A stretch of DNA of 64,000 nucleotides. Origin: Bacteroidia bacterium. GTDB lineage: Bacteria > Bacteroidota > Bacteroidia > B-17B0 > Aurantibacillaceae. Location: assembly GCA_016787785.1 (NCBI GenBank), contig JAEUTO010000006.1:310001-374000 (forward strand), read 5' to 3'. Both the position numbers and the translations under genes were made by a program. A model generated the notes under the pieces. It was not told the DNA's origin, did not search any database, and saw only the letters and a list, made by a program, of their open reading frames with translations. Within the stretch, counting starts at the first letter, position 1. Every line of letters begins with the position of its first letter. Positions 53,272 through 62,062 of this stretch are shown piece after piece.

Positions 53272-54516
53272 TTATTCTTCTATTTTGTATTCGTTTATTT
53301 TGCGGTAAAGCGTTCGTTCGCTTATGCCTAGTTCTTTTGCGGCGTATTTACGTTTACCCTTGTGTTTACGTAAAGCTTTTTTTATCATGTCAATTTCCTT
53401 ATCCTGTAACGATAAAGTTTCTTCTACTTCAATTACCTGACTGTTGGATCCATTATTTTGAAGGTTGTTAGGTGAGTGAAAACTCAACGCAGTATTATCG
53501 TTACTTAATTCAGTGCCATTATAAATTCTGTTTATGATCTGAACATCGTCTGTATTAATAGCATTTATTTTCCCCGTTGCAGCCGATACAAGATCGTATA
53601 CTACTTTTTTAAGGTCGTTCAATTCGGCACGCGTATCGCGTAAAACTTTAAAGATAATTTCTTTATCGGCACTCTCAAACGCTGAGCCTGATGCAAAATT
53701 ATCGTTCCTTAAAACAGTTGGCACATTATTTGAATTGTATTGCGGTAAATATTTTAAAAGTAATTCTGCATTTATTTCTCTGTTCTTTTCAATGATCGAA
53801 ATTTGTTCGGCAATATTTTTTAGCTGACGGATATTTCCCGGCCAAAAATAATTTATAAGAACCTGTTCTGCATCTGCTGTTAATTTAATAACCGGCATTC
53901 TGTATTTCGCCGCAAAATCATTTGTAAATTTTCTAAACAATAAATGTATATCATCTTTTCTTTCGCGTAACGGCGGAAGGTAGATGGGCACTGTATTTAA
54001 ACGATAGTATAGATCGGGACGAAATTTCTCTTTTTCTAAAGCCTGGTAAAAATTAATGTTTGTTGCTGCAACAACACGTACATCTGTTTTTAAAACCTTA
54101 CTGCTTCCAACTTTAATATATTCTCCGCTTTCTAATACGCGTAACAAACGTGCTTGCGTTGAAAGAGGTAACTCGCCAACTTCATCTAAAAAAATGGTAC
54201 CACCATTGGCAACTTCAAAATAACCTTTGCGCGCTTCTGTTGCGCCTGTAAATGCTCCTTTTTCGTGACCAAATAATTCGCTATCAATTGTGCCTTCAGG
54301 TATTGCGCCGCAGTTTACGGCAATGTACGGACCATGTTTTCTTGCGCTATTTTGATGAATGATCTGCGGAAAAACTTCTTTACCCGTTCCGCTCTCGCCA
54401 TTAATAACAACATTAAGATCGGTTGGTGCAACCTGACGAGCAATGTCCACAGCTCTTTCAAGCAAGGTATTATTTCCTATAATTCCGAATTTTTGTTTTA
54501 AGTCCTGTGTATTCAT
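53272..54516 (-). CDS. sigma-54-dependent transcriptional regulator without sensor domain
   Basis: 414 residues. AAA+ domain (about 15-240): Walker A GESGTGKE, the sigma-54 contact loop GAFTGATEARKG, Walker B GGTIFLDEVGEL, and the sensor regions. A linker (about 255-365) precedes a Fis-type helix-turn-helix at the end (DMIKKALRKHKGKRKYAAKELGISERTLYRKINEYKI). There is no receiver, GAF or PAS domain, so it would be controlled by amount or partners. In Bacteroidota this gene commonly sits between miaB and lptE. Here a four-helix-bundle element has come in between it and miaB. Confidence 0.95.
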   Translation of the reverse strand: MNTQDLKQKFGIIGNNTLLERAVDIARQVAPTDLNVVINGESGTGKEVFPQIIHQNSARKHGPYIAVNCGAIPEGTIDSELFGHEKGAFTGATEARKGYFEVANGGTIFLDEVGELPLSTQARLLRVLESGEYIKVGSSKVLKTDVRVVAATNINFYQALEKEKFRPDLYYRLNTVPIYLPPLRERKDDIHLLFRKFTNDFAAKYRMPVIKLTADAEQVLINYFWPGNIRQLKNIAEQISIIEKNREINAELLLKYLPQYNSNNVPTVLRNDNFASGSAFESADKEIIFKVLRDTRAELNDLKKVVYDLVSAATGKINAINTDDVQIINRIYNGTELSNDNTALSFHSPNNLQNNGSNSQVIEVEETLSLQDKEIDMIKKALRKHKGKRKYAAKELGISERTLYRKINEYKIEE

Positions 54517-54524
54517 AGGGTTGA

Positions 54525-54952
54525 CTAATGATTTATGATAAATGATTTATGACTTTTTTAGCAACTATTTTCTCACGAAAATTAAAGATCATATTTTTTA
54601 GTTCATTTATTTTCTCTGTTAATTCTATTCTTAATTCCTTTTTTCCAAAATCTCTTCTTTCACAAATTACAATATGTGTTTCTAATTCAAAACAAGAACC
54701 CAATGAAGCAGACAAATATTCAGCAAAATGGTTCGAAGTTCTTTTTCCGCATCCTTCAGCAATATTAGTTGGGATAGAGCAGGCGCAACGAGTAATTTGA
54801 GAAATAAGATTATATTTTTCTTCTTTTGGAAGATCCTTTACAAAATCATAGCAAACATCAACAAGATCGATCCCTTTTTGCCAAATTTTTAATTCTCTGA
54901 AATTATGACCCATAAACAATTCTATCTTAAATCATTCATCCTTTATCATTAA
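54525..54952. mobile_element. four-helix-bundle (23S IVS-type) element with inverted heptamer ends
   Basis: About 428 bp between miaB and the sigma-54 regulator gene. The ends 54525-54549 and 54928-54952 form 25-bp inverted repeats (20 of 25 positions match), both built of GATNNAT-like heptamers. The right end contains the miaB stop codon; the left end stops 8 nt short of the regulator gene start codon. Its only gene codes for a four-helix-bundle protein. No target duplication is seen, so the mechanism of insertion is open. Mobility is an inference from the structure. Confidence 0.6.
54533..54913 (-). CDS. four-helix-bundle protein (23S rRNA intervening-sequence family)
   Basis: 126 residues from the ATG at 54913 (MGHNFRELKIWQKG). 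The family motifs LKIWQKGIDLVDVCYDFVKDLP, IPTNIAEGCGKRTSNHFAEYLSASLGSCFELETHIVI are clear. Proteins of this family were first seen in intervening sequences of 23S rRNA genes and are also found alone beside repeats. The fold is a pentameric four-helix bundle; function unknown (RNA-binding suggested). Here it lies inside the inverted repeat element in the miaB operon; no rRNA gene is near. In-frame TTG starts upstream are less likely. Confidence 0.93.
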   Translation of the reverse strand: MGHNFRELKIWQKGIDLVDVCYDFVKDLPKEEKYNLISQITRCACSIPTNIAEGCGKRTSNHFAEYLSASLGSCFELETHIVICERRDFGKKELRIELTEKINELKNMIFNFREKIVAKKVINHLS

Positions 54953-56385
54953 TCCACTACAACGTGTCCAATCAAAGTCGATGCCGTACATGAAGTAACA
55001 AGCACATCAACATAGTCGCCCTTTTTATAATTTTCCTTAGGAAAAACACAAACTGTGTTCTGTGTATTTCTTCCCATGAACATTTCATCTGATTTTTTTG
55101 AAAAGCCTTCAATTAAAACCTTGTGAATTTTTCCAACACCGGCTTTTGTTTTAATAGCGCTGTTCTCGCGTTGCACGGCAACAATTTCGCTTTGTCTTCT
55201 GCTTTTTATTTCTTCAGGTACGTCATCTTTAAATTTTCGTTCAGCTAAAGTTTTTGGTCTTTCGCTATACATAAATAAAAATGCGTAATCGTATTGCACT
55301 TGCTTTAATAAGCTTAAAGTATCTGCGTGATCTTCTTCTGTTTCTCCACAAAAACCTGTAATAATATCTGTGCTAATGCCGCAACCGGGAAGAATTCTAT
55401 TGATCGCTTCAATTCTATTTAAATACCATTCGCGTGTATAGCCACGGTTCATGGCTTCTAAAATTCTGCTGTTACCACTTTGTACAGGTAAGTGAACGTA
55501 CTTGCAAATGTTCTCATACCTGGCCATTGTTTCCAACACTTCGTCCGACATATCTTTCGGATGTGAGGTTGAAAAACGGATGCGCAACTCCGGACTTACC
55601 AAAGCAACTTTTTCTAATAGCTGTGCAAAGTTTGTTGCTGATTTTTTCTGTTCCTCAGTAAGTGTTTCCTTTTTTAATCCGCCGCCACTGTATAAATAAC
55701 TGTCTACATTCTGTCCTAATAATGTTACTTCTCTATAACCTTTTTCAAAAAGATCTTTTGCTTCGGCAACAATACTTTCAGGGTCGCGACTTCTTTCTCG
55801 CCCTCTTGTAAAAGGCACAACGCAAAAACTGCACATGTTATCGCAACCGCGCATAATACTGATTAAAGCGGTTACACCATTTGTACCCAATCGCACGGGC
55901 GTTAGGTCAGCATAGGTTTCTTCTTTACTTAATATAACGTTTATGGCTTTGTGGCCATCTTCTGCTTCTTCAATTAAATTTGGCAGATCGCGGTAAGAAT
56001 CCGGTCCAACTACTATATCAACTAATTTTTCCTGTTCTAAAAATTGTGATTTTAAACGTTCGGCCATGCAACCTAACACGCCAACCAACGCTTTTGGATT
56101 TTTTTGTTTTACGCGTTTAAAGTCGTTTAAACGGTTACGCACCTTTTGTTCTGCATTCTCTCTGATAGCGCAGGTATTCACAAAAATAATATCCGCTTCT
56201 TCGTAGTTTTGGGTGGTTGTATAACCATCTTTCATTAAAATAGAAGCTACAATTTCGCTATCACTAAAATTCATAGCGCAGCCATAACTCTCTAAAAACA
56301 ACTTTTTGCCGTTTAAAACCTTCGATTCTACCATCAGGGGTTTTCCTTGAATGCTTTCGTCTATTATTTTTTCTTCCAGATTCAT
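54949..56385 (-). CDS. miaB: tRNA-2-methylthio-N6-dimethylallyladenosine synthase MiaB
   Basis: 478 residues. A radical-SAM methylthiotransferase that adds a methylthio group to i6A37 of tRNAs reading UNN codons. The N-terminal domain holds the three Cys for the auxiliary cluster ([35 protein letters not shown]). The radical-SAM motif is CDNMCSFC (C-x3-C-x2-C). A TRAM domain ends it ([19 protein letters not shown]). ATG start. First gene of the operon down to secG, although the four-helix element now follows it. Its stop codon lies within the element's right repeat. Confidence 0.96.
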   Translation of the reverse strand: MNLEEKIIDESIQGKPLMVESKVLNGKKLFLESYGCAMNFSDSEIVASILMKDGYTTTQNYEEADIIFVNTCAIRENAEQKVRNRLNDFKRVKQKNPKALVGVLGCMAERLKSQFLEQEKLVDIVVGPDSYRDLPNLIEEAEDGHKAINVILSKEETYADLTPVRLGTNGVTALISIMRGCDNMCSFCVVPFTRGRERSRDPESIVAEAKDLFEKGYREVTLLGQNVDSYLYSGGGLKKETLTEEQKKSATNFAQLLEKVALVSPELRIRFSTSHPKDMSDEVLETMARYENICKYVHLPVQSGNSRILEAMNRGYTREWYLNRIEAINRILPGCGISTDIITGFCGETEEDHADTLSLLKQVQYDYAFLFMYSERPKTLAERKFKDDVPEEIKSRRQSEIVAVQRENSAIKTKAGVGKIHKVLIEGFSKKSDEMFMGRNTQNTVCVFPKENYKKGDYVDVLVTSCTASTLIGHVVVD

Positions 56386-56527
56386 TTTGAACCATCAAAA
56401 ATACGACTTTTATGCCAATTTGACATATTTTTAACATTTTTAAGGGTCATTTTCCAAAAAAAATGAAATTTTTCGAATTTGTGTTATTTATTTTTTTCCT
56501 TTGCAAACTTTTGGAGCGGTATATTGC

Positions 56528-56562
56528 CGAACCAAAAAGACAAGAATGTCTCTTTTTTGGCG
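56528..56562 (+). promoter_or_regulatory. hairpin in the topA leader
   Basis: GACA (56539-56542) and TGTC (56547-56550) enclose AGAA, extended by A-rich and T-rich flanks (CCAAAAA/TTTTTTGG) with bulges. It ends in a run of six T, 35 nt before the topA ATG. It could be a weak attenuator or a site for control of topA; function inferred only. Confidence 0.35.
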
Positions 56563-56596
56563 TTCATTGAATTGATCTTATACATATATATTATAC

Positions 56597-59308
56597 ATGG
56601 CGAAAAATTTAGTTATAGTTGAGTCCCCGGCGAAAGCCAAAACAATAGAAGGATTTTTAGGAAAAGATTTTACGGTTAAATCAAGCTTTGGTCACATTAG
56701 AGACCTCGTAAAGAAAGGTTTTGGTGTTGACATAGAGAATAATTTTACACCCACTTACGAAGTACAGCCCGATAAAGAAAAAGTAATTGCCGAATTAAGA
56801 AAATTATCTAAAGGAGCCGACATGGTTTGGCTTGCATCCGATGAGGACCGTGAAGGAGAGGCTATTAGCTGGCATTTATATGAAACTTTAGGATTGACAA
56901 AAAAGAATACGCGTCGTATTGTTTTTCATGAAATTACAAAGCCTGCCATTTTAAATGCTATTGAGAATCCCCGCGAGATAGATATTAATTTAGTTAACGC
57001 GCAACAAGCCCGTCGTGTGTTAGACAGGTTAGTGGGTTTTGAATTATCGCCAATTTTATGGCGTAAGATCCGCCCGAGTTTATCTGCAGGGCGTGTACAA
57101 TCCGTGGCCGTTAGGTTAATTGTTGAACGTGAAAGAGAGATTCAAAAATTCGTGTCCACTTCTGCCTATAAAGTATCTGCTTTATTTAAGGTAGGTTCTG
57201 GTATTTTAAAAGCGGAATTAGATAAGCGTTTTAATACCGAAGCAGAAGCACAGGTTTTTTTAGAAAAATGTAAAGTAGCTTCTTTTACAATTGAAAGTTT
57301 AGAGACCAAACCTGCGAAACGTTCGCCGGCTGCACCCTTTACTACATCTACATTGCAGCAGGAAGCTGCCCGTAAATTAGGTTTTTCGGTAGCGCAAACC
57401 ATGCAGGTGGCGCAACGTTTATACGAAGCCGGTAAAATTACTTACATGAGAACTGACTCCGTTAATTTATCGGAAACAGCCATGAACCAGGCTAACAAAG
57501 CCATTAATGCCAACTACGGCGCAAAATATTATAATCCTCGTAAATACAAAAACAAGAGTAAAGGCGCGCAAGAGGCTCACGAAGCCATTCGCCCTACATA
57601 TATAGACAGAACAGCTATTGAAGGAGAACGTAACGAACAACGTTTATACGATCTTATCTGGAAGCGCACAATCGCTTCACAAATGAGCGATGCAGAATTG
57701 GAAAAAACAACAGCTAAAGTAAAAGTTAGCGGTGCAACAGAATTATTTGTGGCACAGGGTGAAGTATTAAAGTTTGATGGTTTCTTAAAAGTGTACATGG
57801 AAGGAACCGATGATGAAGATACTGATGAAGAAAATTCATCAATGTTACCGCCAATGAAAGTTGGGGAAAAGTTAGAAAGCCAGGAAATTTCTGCTACACA
57901 ACGCTTCTCACATCACCCTGCAAGATATACTGAGGCAAGTTTGGTAAAAAAATTGGAAGAGTTAGGCATCGGTCGCCCGAGTACTTATGCACCAACTATT
58001 AGCACGGTTCAAAAACGTAATTACGTTGAGAAAACGGATCGGGAAGGAACACCAAGAAATTATGTTCAATTGGTTTTGACTAAAGGAAATTTAAAGAAAG
58101 AAACCAAGACGGAAAATACGGGCGCTGAAAAATCAAAATTATTTCCAACAGATATTGGAATGGTAGTAAATGATTTTCTGTTACAATATTTTCCAACCAT
58201 TTTAGATTTTAATTTTACTGCTAAAGTTGAAGAAGAATTTGATGAGATTGCAGATGGAAATTTAGACTGGCAAAAAATGTTGAAATCGTTTTACACACCA
58301 TTTCACAAAACAGTTGAAACAACTTCTGAAAACAGCGAACGCGCCAGCGGCGAACGTACTTTAGGAAAAGATCCTGTAAGCGGAAAACCCGTAACCGTGC
58401 GAATTGGAAGGTTTGGTCCTTTAGCGCAAATTGGCGAAACAATTGAAGGCTCGGAAGAAAAGCCACGCTTTGCCAGTTTAAGAAAAACGCAAAGTATTGA
58501 AACCATAACATTAGAAGAAGCTTTAGATCTTTTTAAATTGCCAATGAATTTGGGAGTTTATGAAGGTAAAGAAGTAATTGTGGGTGTTGGTCGTTTTGGT
58601 CCGTATATTAAATTAGACGATGCGTTTATTTCAATTCCAAGAACGATAGATCCCCTAACACTTGAAATGGAAGGTGCTATTGCTATTATTAAAGAAAAAG
58701 AATTAGCTGATGCACCGGTTGCACAATATAGAGGCAAAGGAGTTACCAAAGGCAAAGGTCGTTTTGGCCCTTTTATTAAATACGAAGGTTTGTTTATTAA
58801 TGTACCACGCGCTTACGATTTTGATAATTTATCGCAAAAAGATATTGAAGAACTGATCGAAAAAAAATTAGCCAAAGAAGCAAACCGTTATATACAAAAC
58901 TGGGAAGACGAAAAGATCTCGATAGAAAATGACCGTTGGGGACCAATTGTGAAGTTCGGTAAATTGAAATTAAAATTAATTAAAGATGGTGGGGGAAAAT
59001 ATACACCGGATGAATTATCGAAACTATCTTTAGATAAAGTAAAAGAAATGATAGTGGCGCAAGTGCCAAAAGCATTTGATAAAAAGGGCGGTAAAAAAGC
59101 AGCTACTAAAACGGCAGGAACAAAAACCGTTGTTAAAACACTTCCAACTAAAAAAGCTGTTACTAAAACTGTTGTAAAAAAAGCAGCTTCTAAAAAAGCC
59201 GCGCCCGTTAAAAAGGCCGCAGTAAAAAAAGCAGCTTCAACAAACAAAGCGGTAATTAAAAAAGTAATTAAAAAAGGCGCTGCAAAAAAGAAAGCGACTA
59301 AAAAATAA
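56597..59308 (+). CDS. topA: DNA topoisomerase I with histone-like basic tail
   Basis: 903 residues. Type IA topoisomerase that relaxes negative supercoils. TOPRIM domain at the start (NLVIVESPAKAKTIEGFLG, with the acidic ASDEDREGEAISWH). Catalytic Tyr283 in TYMRTDSVN. Instead of zinc fingers it has the Topo_C repeats (GRFGPLAQIGE, VGRFGPYIKL, GKGRFGPFIKY, RWGPIVKF). The last 75 residues (about 830-903) are an Ala/Lys-rich tail (KKAATKTAGTK..KKAAVKKAAS), like eukaryotic linker histone ends, which should bind DNA non-specifically. Such tails are known in several bacterial topA genes. Long 5' leader with a hairpin. Confidence 0.97.
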   Translation: MAKNLVIVESPAKAKTIEGFLGKDFTVKSSFGHIRDLVKKGFGVDIENNFTPTYEVQPDKEKVIAELRKLSKGADMVWLASDEDREGEAISWHLYETLGLTKKNTRRIVFHEITKPAILNAIENPREIDINLVNAQQARRVLDRLVGFELSPILWRKIRPSLSAGRVQSVAVRLIVEREREIQKFVSTSAYKVSALFKVGSGILKAELDKRFNTEAEAQVFLEKCKVASFTIESLETKPAKRSPAAPFTTSTLQQEAARKLGFSVAQTMQVAQRLYEAGKITYMRTDSVNLSETAMNQANKAINANYGAKYYNPRKYKNKSKGAQEAHEAIRPTYIDRTAIEGERNEQRLYDLIWKRTIASQMSDAELEKTTAKVKVSGATELFVAQGEVLKFDGFLKVYMEGTDDEDTDEENSSMLPPMKVGEKLESQEISATQRFSHHPARYTEASLVKKLEELGIGRPSTYAPTISTVQKRNYVEKTDREGTPRNYVQLVLTKGNLKKETKTENTGAEKSKLFPTDIGMVVNDFLLQYFPTILDFNFTAKVEEEFDEIADGNLDWQKMLKSFYTPFHKTVETTSENSERASGERTLGKDPVSGKPVTVRIGRFGPLAQIGETIEGSEEKPRFASLRKTQSIETITLEEALDLFKLPMNLGVYEGKEVIVGVGRFGPYIKLDDAFISIPRTIDPLTLEMEGAIAIIKEKELADAPVAQYRGKGVTKGKGRFGPFIKYEGLFINVPRAYDFDNLSQKDIEELIEKKLAKEANRYIQNWEDEKISIENDRWGPIVKFGKLKLKLIKDGGGKYTPDELSKLSLDKVKEMIVAQVPKAFDKKGGKKAATKTAGTKTVVKTLPTKKAVTKTVVKKAASKKAAPVKKAAVKKAASTNKAVIKKVIKKGAAKKKATKK

Positions 59309-59314
59309 TTTCTG

Positions 59315-59335
59315 ATTTAAAATTTATAATTTAAA
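59315..59335. repeat. heptanucleotide array (3 x ATTTAWA)
   Basis: Three units, ATTTAAA, ATTTATA and ATTTAAA, directly after the topA stop and just before the terminator hairpin. See the finding on heptamer arrays; in an AT-rich genome chance is possible for this short one. Confidence 0.5.
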
Positions 59336-59364
59336 AAGCGGAAAGAATTCATTCCGCTTTTTTT
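59333..59364. terminator. bidirectional terminator between topA and gldB
   Basis: Stem AAAAGCGGAA / TTCCGCTTTT with an inner palindrome GAATTC and an A-A mismatch, followed by T7. It lies between convergent genes and is usable from both sides. Confidence 0.8.
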
Positions 59365-60382
59365 ATGGTCTGTATTTACTCTTGCTCAATATTTTTTGGC
59401 TATCAGCATCCGTCATCAATTGCTCCAGCGTAACATCTTTATTGTTTTTCATGTAGCTACGAATAATTTGCAAGCCCACCCACATAGCAATTCGTGGCGG
59501 ACACTCTTTACTGATAGATCCTGTAAATGGTCCGTCGGTTGTAAGCTCCTGTATGGTCTTTAAATTATTTTCATACAAACGATTTTTTTCAGCAAAGTAG
59601 CCCCATAAATTCTTTTCATTCTCATTCACATATTTCATTTGGGCTGTAGTGTAGCCAACTAATAAACTATCATTTATGTTTGGTAATAGGGCGTTCATTG
59701 CATAAAAGATCTTACCGTAAAAAATTGTATGGTATAAGAGTGTGTTCACGGGTTTGTCATTATCAAACTCTGTTAACATCCATCCTTTAGCCAGGTTTGG
59801 TAGAATATAATTTTCGTTCATCATCCTTAGCTGATACTTTGGCGTGTTAAGCATTTGGTAGAATTTTGCAGTATCGTTCAAATACATATCTAAACCTAAC
59901 ACCAAAGCGCTATCGGTATACGCAACGGCATAATTGTAACCATTTGTGCAGGTAATTAATCGTGTAGGTAATTTTCTTTTGGGGAAATGATATTTAAAGC
60001 GTTTTACACAATTTGTTAGCTCGTTGTTTATTTCTTCTATGCTCGTATTAGGGTACAATTTTTTCACATAATCGTACGTTTCATGCATATCCTTATCATG
60101 CGTAAAACCTAATAAGGCCGGCTTATATAAACTGTCATGCGTACCACCAGCGGGGTTAAGGAAACTACTAACGTAATGCTCATAAAAGGGACCATATTTT
60201 ATCAGTAGTTCTTTGCTCTTTTCATCAACGTTTTCAGCATTTACCCCAAAAATGTCGTTCTCAAGGCGCAATAATGTTAGGGGTTTTACGTCCACAGTTG
60301 AGATGTCAACATCCAGGGCATTGTTTTTGCAGGAGTTTAAAAGCAAAATAAAAAAAGGTAACAAAAGAATTCTTTTATACAT
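59363..60382 (-). CDS. gldB: gliding motility lipoprotein GldB
   Basis: 339 residues. Signal peptide with lipobox LLNSC (Cys18). The body matches the GldB family as I know it: LLRLENDIFGVN, YGPFYEHYVSSFLNP, LPTRLITCTNGYNYAVAYTDSALVLGLDMYLN, and the CPPRIAMWVGLQIIRSYMKNN end. GldB is a lipoprotein needed for gliding of Flavobacterium; it resembles Zn-protease-like folds without activity. The usual neighbour gldC is absent. It is divergent from a beta-barrel gene, 44 nt apart, and convergent with topA. Together with the sorted proteins it supports a gliding organism with T9SS. Confidence 0.92.
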   Translation of the reverse strand: MYKRILLLPFFILLLNSCKNNALDVDISTVDVKPLTLLRLENDIFGVNAENVDEKSKELLIKYGPFYEHYVSSFLNPAGGTHDSLYKPALLGFTHDKDMHETYDYVKKLYPNTSIEEINNELTNCVKRFKYHFPKRKLPTRLITCTNGYNYAVAYTDSALVLGLDMYLNDTAKFYQMLNTPKYQLRMMNENYILPNLAKGWMLTEFDNDKPVNTLLYHTIFYGKIFYAMNALLPNINDSLLVGYTTAQMKYVNENEKNLWGYFAEKNRLYENNLKTIQELTTDGPFTGSISKECPPRIAMWVGLQIIRSYMKNNKDVTLEQLMTDADSQKILSKSKYRP

Positions 60383-60402
60383 GAAGTAAATTTTTATATT
60401 TG
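60373..60402 (+). promoter_or_regulatory. promoter of the beta-barrel gene
   Basis: TTTT at 60373-60376, an 18-nt spacer, then TATATTTG at 60395-60402, 24 nt before the ATG at 60427. It overlaps the gldB start region on the other strand. Confidence 0.6.
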
Positions 60403-60426
60403 TAAAGTTAATTATAAAATAAAATA

Positions 60427-61332
60427 ATGATGAAAAAATTACTATTCACGTTTATTTCAATTTGTATGTTATGCGTTTCTGTTAACGCGCAAACAACTCC
60501 GGAGACGCCTGAGGGCAATCCAAACTTTGACAAAAAATTTCGTTTTGGTATAAGGGCTACTCCGCAACCTACATGGTATAAAAGCGACAATAATAATTCA
60601 AAGGGTGCAGGAGCTGCTTTTGGATTTGGATTTGGCTTAATCATGGAGCGTAAATTATCAAAGATCGTTCATTTTTCATCAGGTATTGGTGGCGATTTTG
60701 AAGGTGGTTATATTACTTACCGTAATGATGCTGATTTTAGCGTTAATGCGGTGCTTAACGACGAAGGTCAATATGTTGAAGCAAAGAATGGGGTTATGAA
60801 AGATGATTACCAGTTTAAAAATGGTAATACGCAATACGTGCTTCAGGAAAGAAGATTTAAAACAACATTCGTAACAATTCCGGTAATGCTAAAAATGATG
60901 ACCGATGAGTATAGCGGAATGAAATATTTTGCAAATGCAGGTTTAGAATTGGGTATCAGAACTAAAACACGGGCCACCGACACTTACATTTCTGGTGTAA
61001 AAACCGTTGTTACCGGAACTACTATAACTACACCACCAGCAGATGAATTAACCAAATCTGACATCAATCTGGGTAAAGACGCTTCTTTAGCACCTTTTAG
61101 AATTGGAATGAATTTAGGACTTGGGTTTGAATACAGGATAGGCGGAAGTACTTCTTTACTGTTTTCGGCCAATTATTTCCAGTCCTTCACTAATTTAATG
61201 AGAAGTGAATCAAAATACCTTGTAAAAGGAAAAGATACGTATGTCGGGTCTGATAATACAGTAACTTTTACACCATTAGATCAAGGCTATTTTATGAGAG
61301 CGGTTCGTCTTAATATCGCAATTCTATTTTAA
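60427..61332 (+). CDS. outer-membrane beta-barrel protein (PorT-like class)
   Basis: 301 residues. Signal peptide 1-21 (ending VNAQ). Mature part with strands of alternating residues (FRFGIRATPQPTWYKSD, GFGFGLIMERKL, YFANAGLELGIRTKTRA, IGMNLGLGFEYRIGGSTSLLFSANYFQSF) and a final strand RLNIAILF. It belongs to the general class of 8-10-stranded Bacteroidota barrels that includes PorT; assignment to a T9SS component is possible but not supported by a specific motif. It has its own promoter and terminator. Confidence 0.7.
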   Translation: MMKKLLFTFISICMLCVSVNAQTTPETPEGNPNFDKKFRFGIRATPQPTWYKSDNNNSKGAGAAFGFGFGLIMERKLSKIVHFSSGIGGDFEGGYITYRNDADFSVNAVLNDEGQYVEAKNGVMKDDYQFKNGNTQYVLQERRFKTTFVTIPVMLKMMTDEYSGMKYFANAGLELGIRTKTRATDTYISGVKTVVTGTTITTPPADELTKSDINLGKDASLAPFRIGMNLGLGFEYRIGGSTSLLFSANYFQSFTNLMRSESKYLVKGKDTYVGSDNTVTFTPLDQGYFMRAVRLNIAILF

Positions 61333-61359
61333 CAAAAACCTGTGTTTTACATTTTTATT

Positions 61360-61388
61360 AAAGGCTGCCTTTAGGGTGGCTTTTTTTT
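61360..61388 (+). terminator. terminator after the barrel gene
   Basis: Stem AAAG(G)CTGCC / GGTGGCTTT with one bulge and two G-T pairs, then eight T. 27 nt after the stop. Confidence 0.6.
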
Positions 61389-61463
61389 GGTCGAAAATAT
61401 GGGGTTTTTTGACGAAAATGGGTAAAAAATCATCATTTTGTTAAGAAACAAGGGCAAAATCGC

Positions 61464-61493
61464 TTTTTTTAATTAAAAATACAGTTATTTTTG
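61464..61493 (+). promoter_or_regulatory. promoter of accB
   Basis: T-run (TTTT, 61464-61467), about 18 nt spacer, then TATTTTTG at 61486-61493; the accB ATG is at 61522. The -7 box is a full match; the -33 is weak. Confidence 0.45.
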
Positions 61494-61521
61494 CCCCCAC
61501 TAACTAACTAAACATTTTATC

Positions 61522-62010
61522 ATGAAATTAAACGAAATTCAGGATTTAATAAAATTTGTTTCAAAAAGCGGGGTAAGCGAAGTTGAGCTGGAAACAAAAG
61601 AAATTAAAATTGTGATCAGGACTCCAAAAAGCAGTACACAGTTCATAACTCAGGCTGCGCCCGTTATTACAGCGCCTGTTATAACTACACCGGTTGCAAA
61701 TGTTACAAATACACCGGTAGTAAACGAAAATAAAACAACACCTCCGGTTACCAATAACGAAGAATCAAAATACGTTACTATTAAATCGCCCATGATCGGT
61801 ACTTTCTACCGTTCTGCCGGGCCAGACAAACCAGCTTTTGTTAATATTGGTGATGAGATCGCTCCGGGCAAACCCGTTTGCATTATTGAGGCCATGAAAC
61901 TTTTTAACGAAATTGAAAGTGATATTAAAGGTAAGATCGTTAAAGTATTAGTTAACGACTCTACACCTGTTGAATACGATCAACCATTATTTTTAGTAGA
62001 CCCGTCGTAA
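61522..62010 (+). CDS. accB: biotin carboxyl carrier protein of acetyl-CoA carboxylase
   Basis: 162 residues. N-terminal domain (about 1-40: MKLNEIQDLIKFVSKSGVSEVELE), then a Thr/Pro/Asn-rich swinging linker (about 40-80) and the biotinyl domain (about 82-162). Biotin is attached to Lys126 in IIEAMKLFNEIE, 36 residues before the end, the canonical place. It carries CO2 from AccC to the carboxyl transferase in the first step of fatty acid synthesis. accC follows after 84 nt filled with heptamer repeats, so the pair remains an operon. Confidence 0.96.
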   Translation: MKLNEIQDLIKFVSKSGVSEVELETKEIKIVIRTPKSSTQFITQAAPVITAPVITTPVANVTNTPVVNENKTTPPVTNNEESKYVTIKSPMIGTFYRSAGPDKPAFVNIGDEIAPGKPVCIIEAMKLFNEIESDIKGKIVKVLVNDSTPVEYDQPLFLVDPS

Positions 62011-62013
62011 TGT

Positions 62014-62044
62014 TAAATGCTAAATGTTGAATGATAAATGATTT
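62014..62044. repeat. heptanucleotide array between accB and accC
   Basis: Units of seven: GTTAAAT, GCTAAAT, GTTGAAT, GATAAAT, then GATTT. The string GATAAATGATTT is identical to part of the left end of the element at 54525. TTGAATG (62027) and CATTCAA (62045) also form a 7-bp hairpin around it. Confidence 0.75.
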
Positions 62045-62062
62045 CATTCAAATTGATTTAAC

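Noticed and set aside
54533-54913. 23S rRNA intervening sequence in an rRNA gene
   Set aside because: The four-helix-bundle gene lies between two protein genes; no rRNA sequence occurs on either side.
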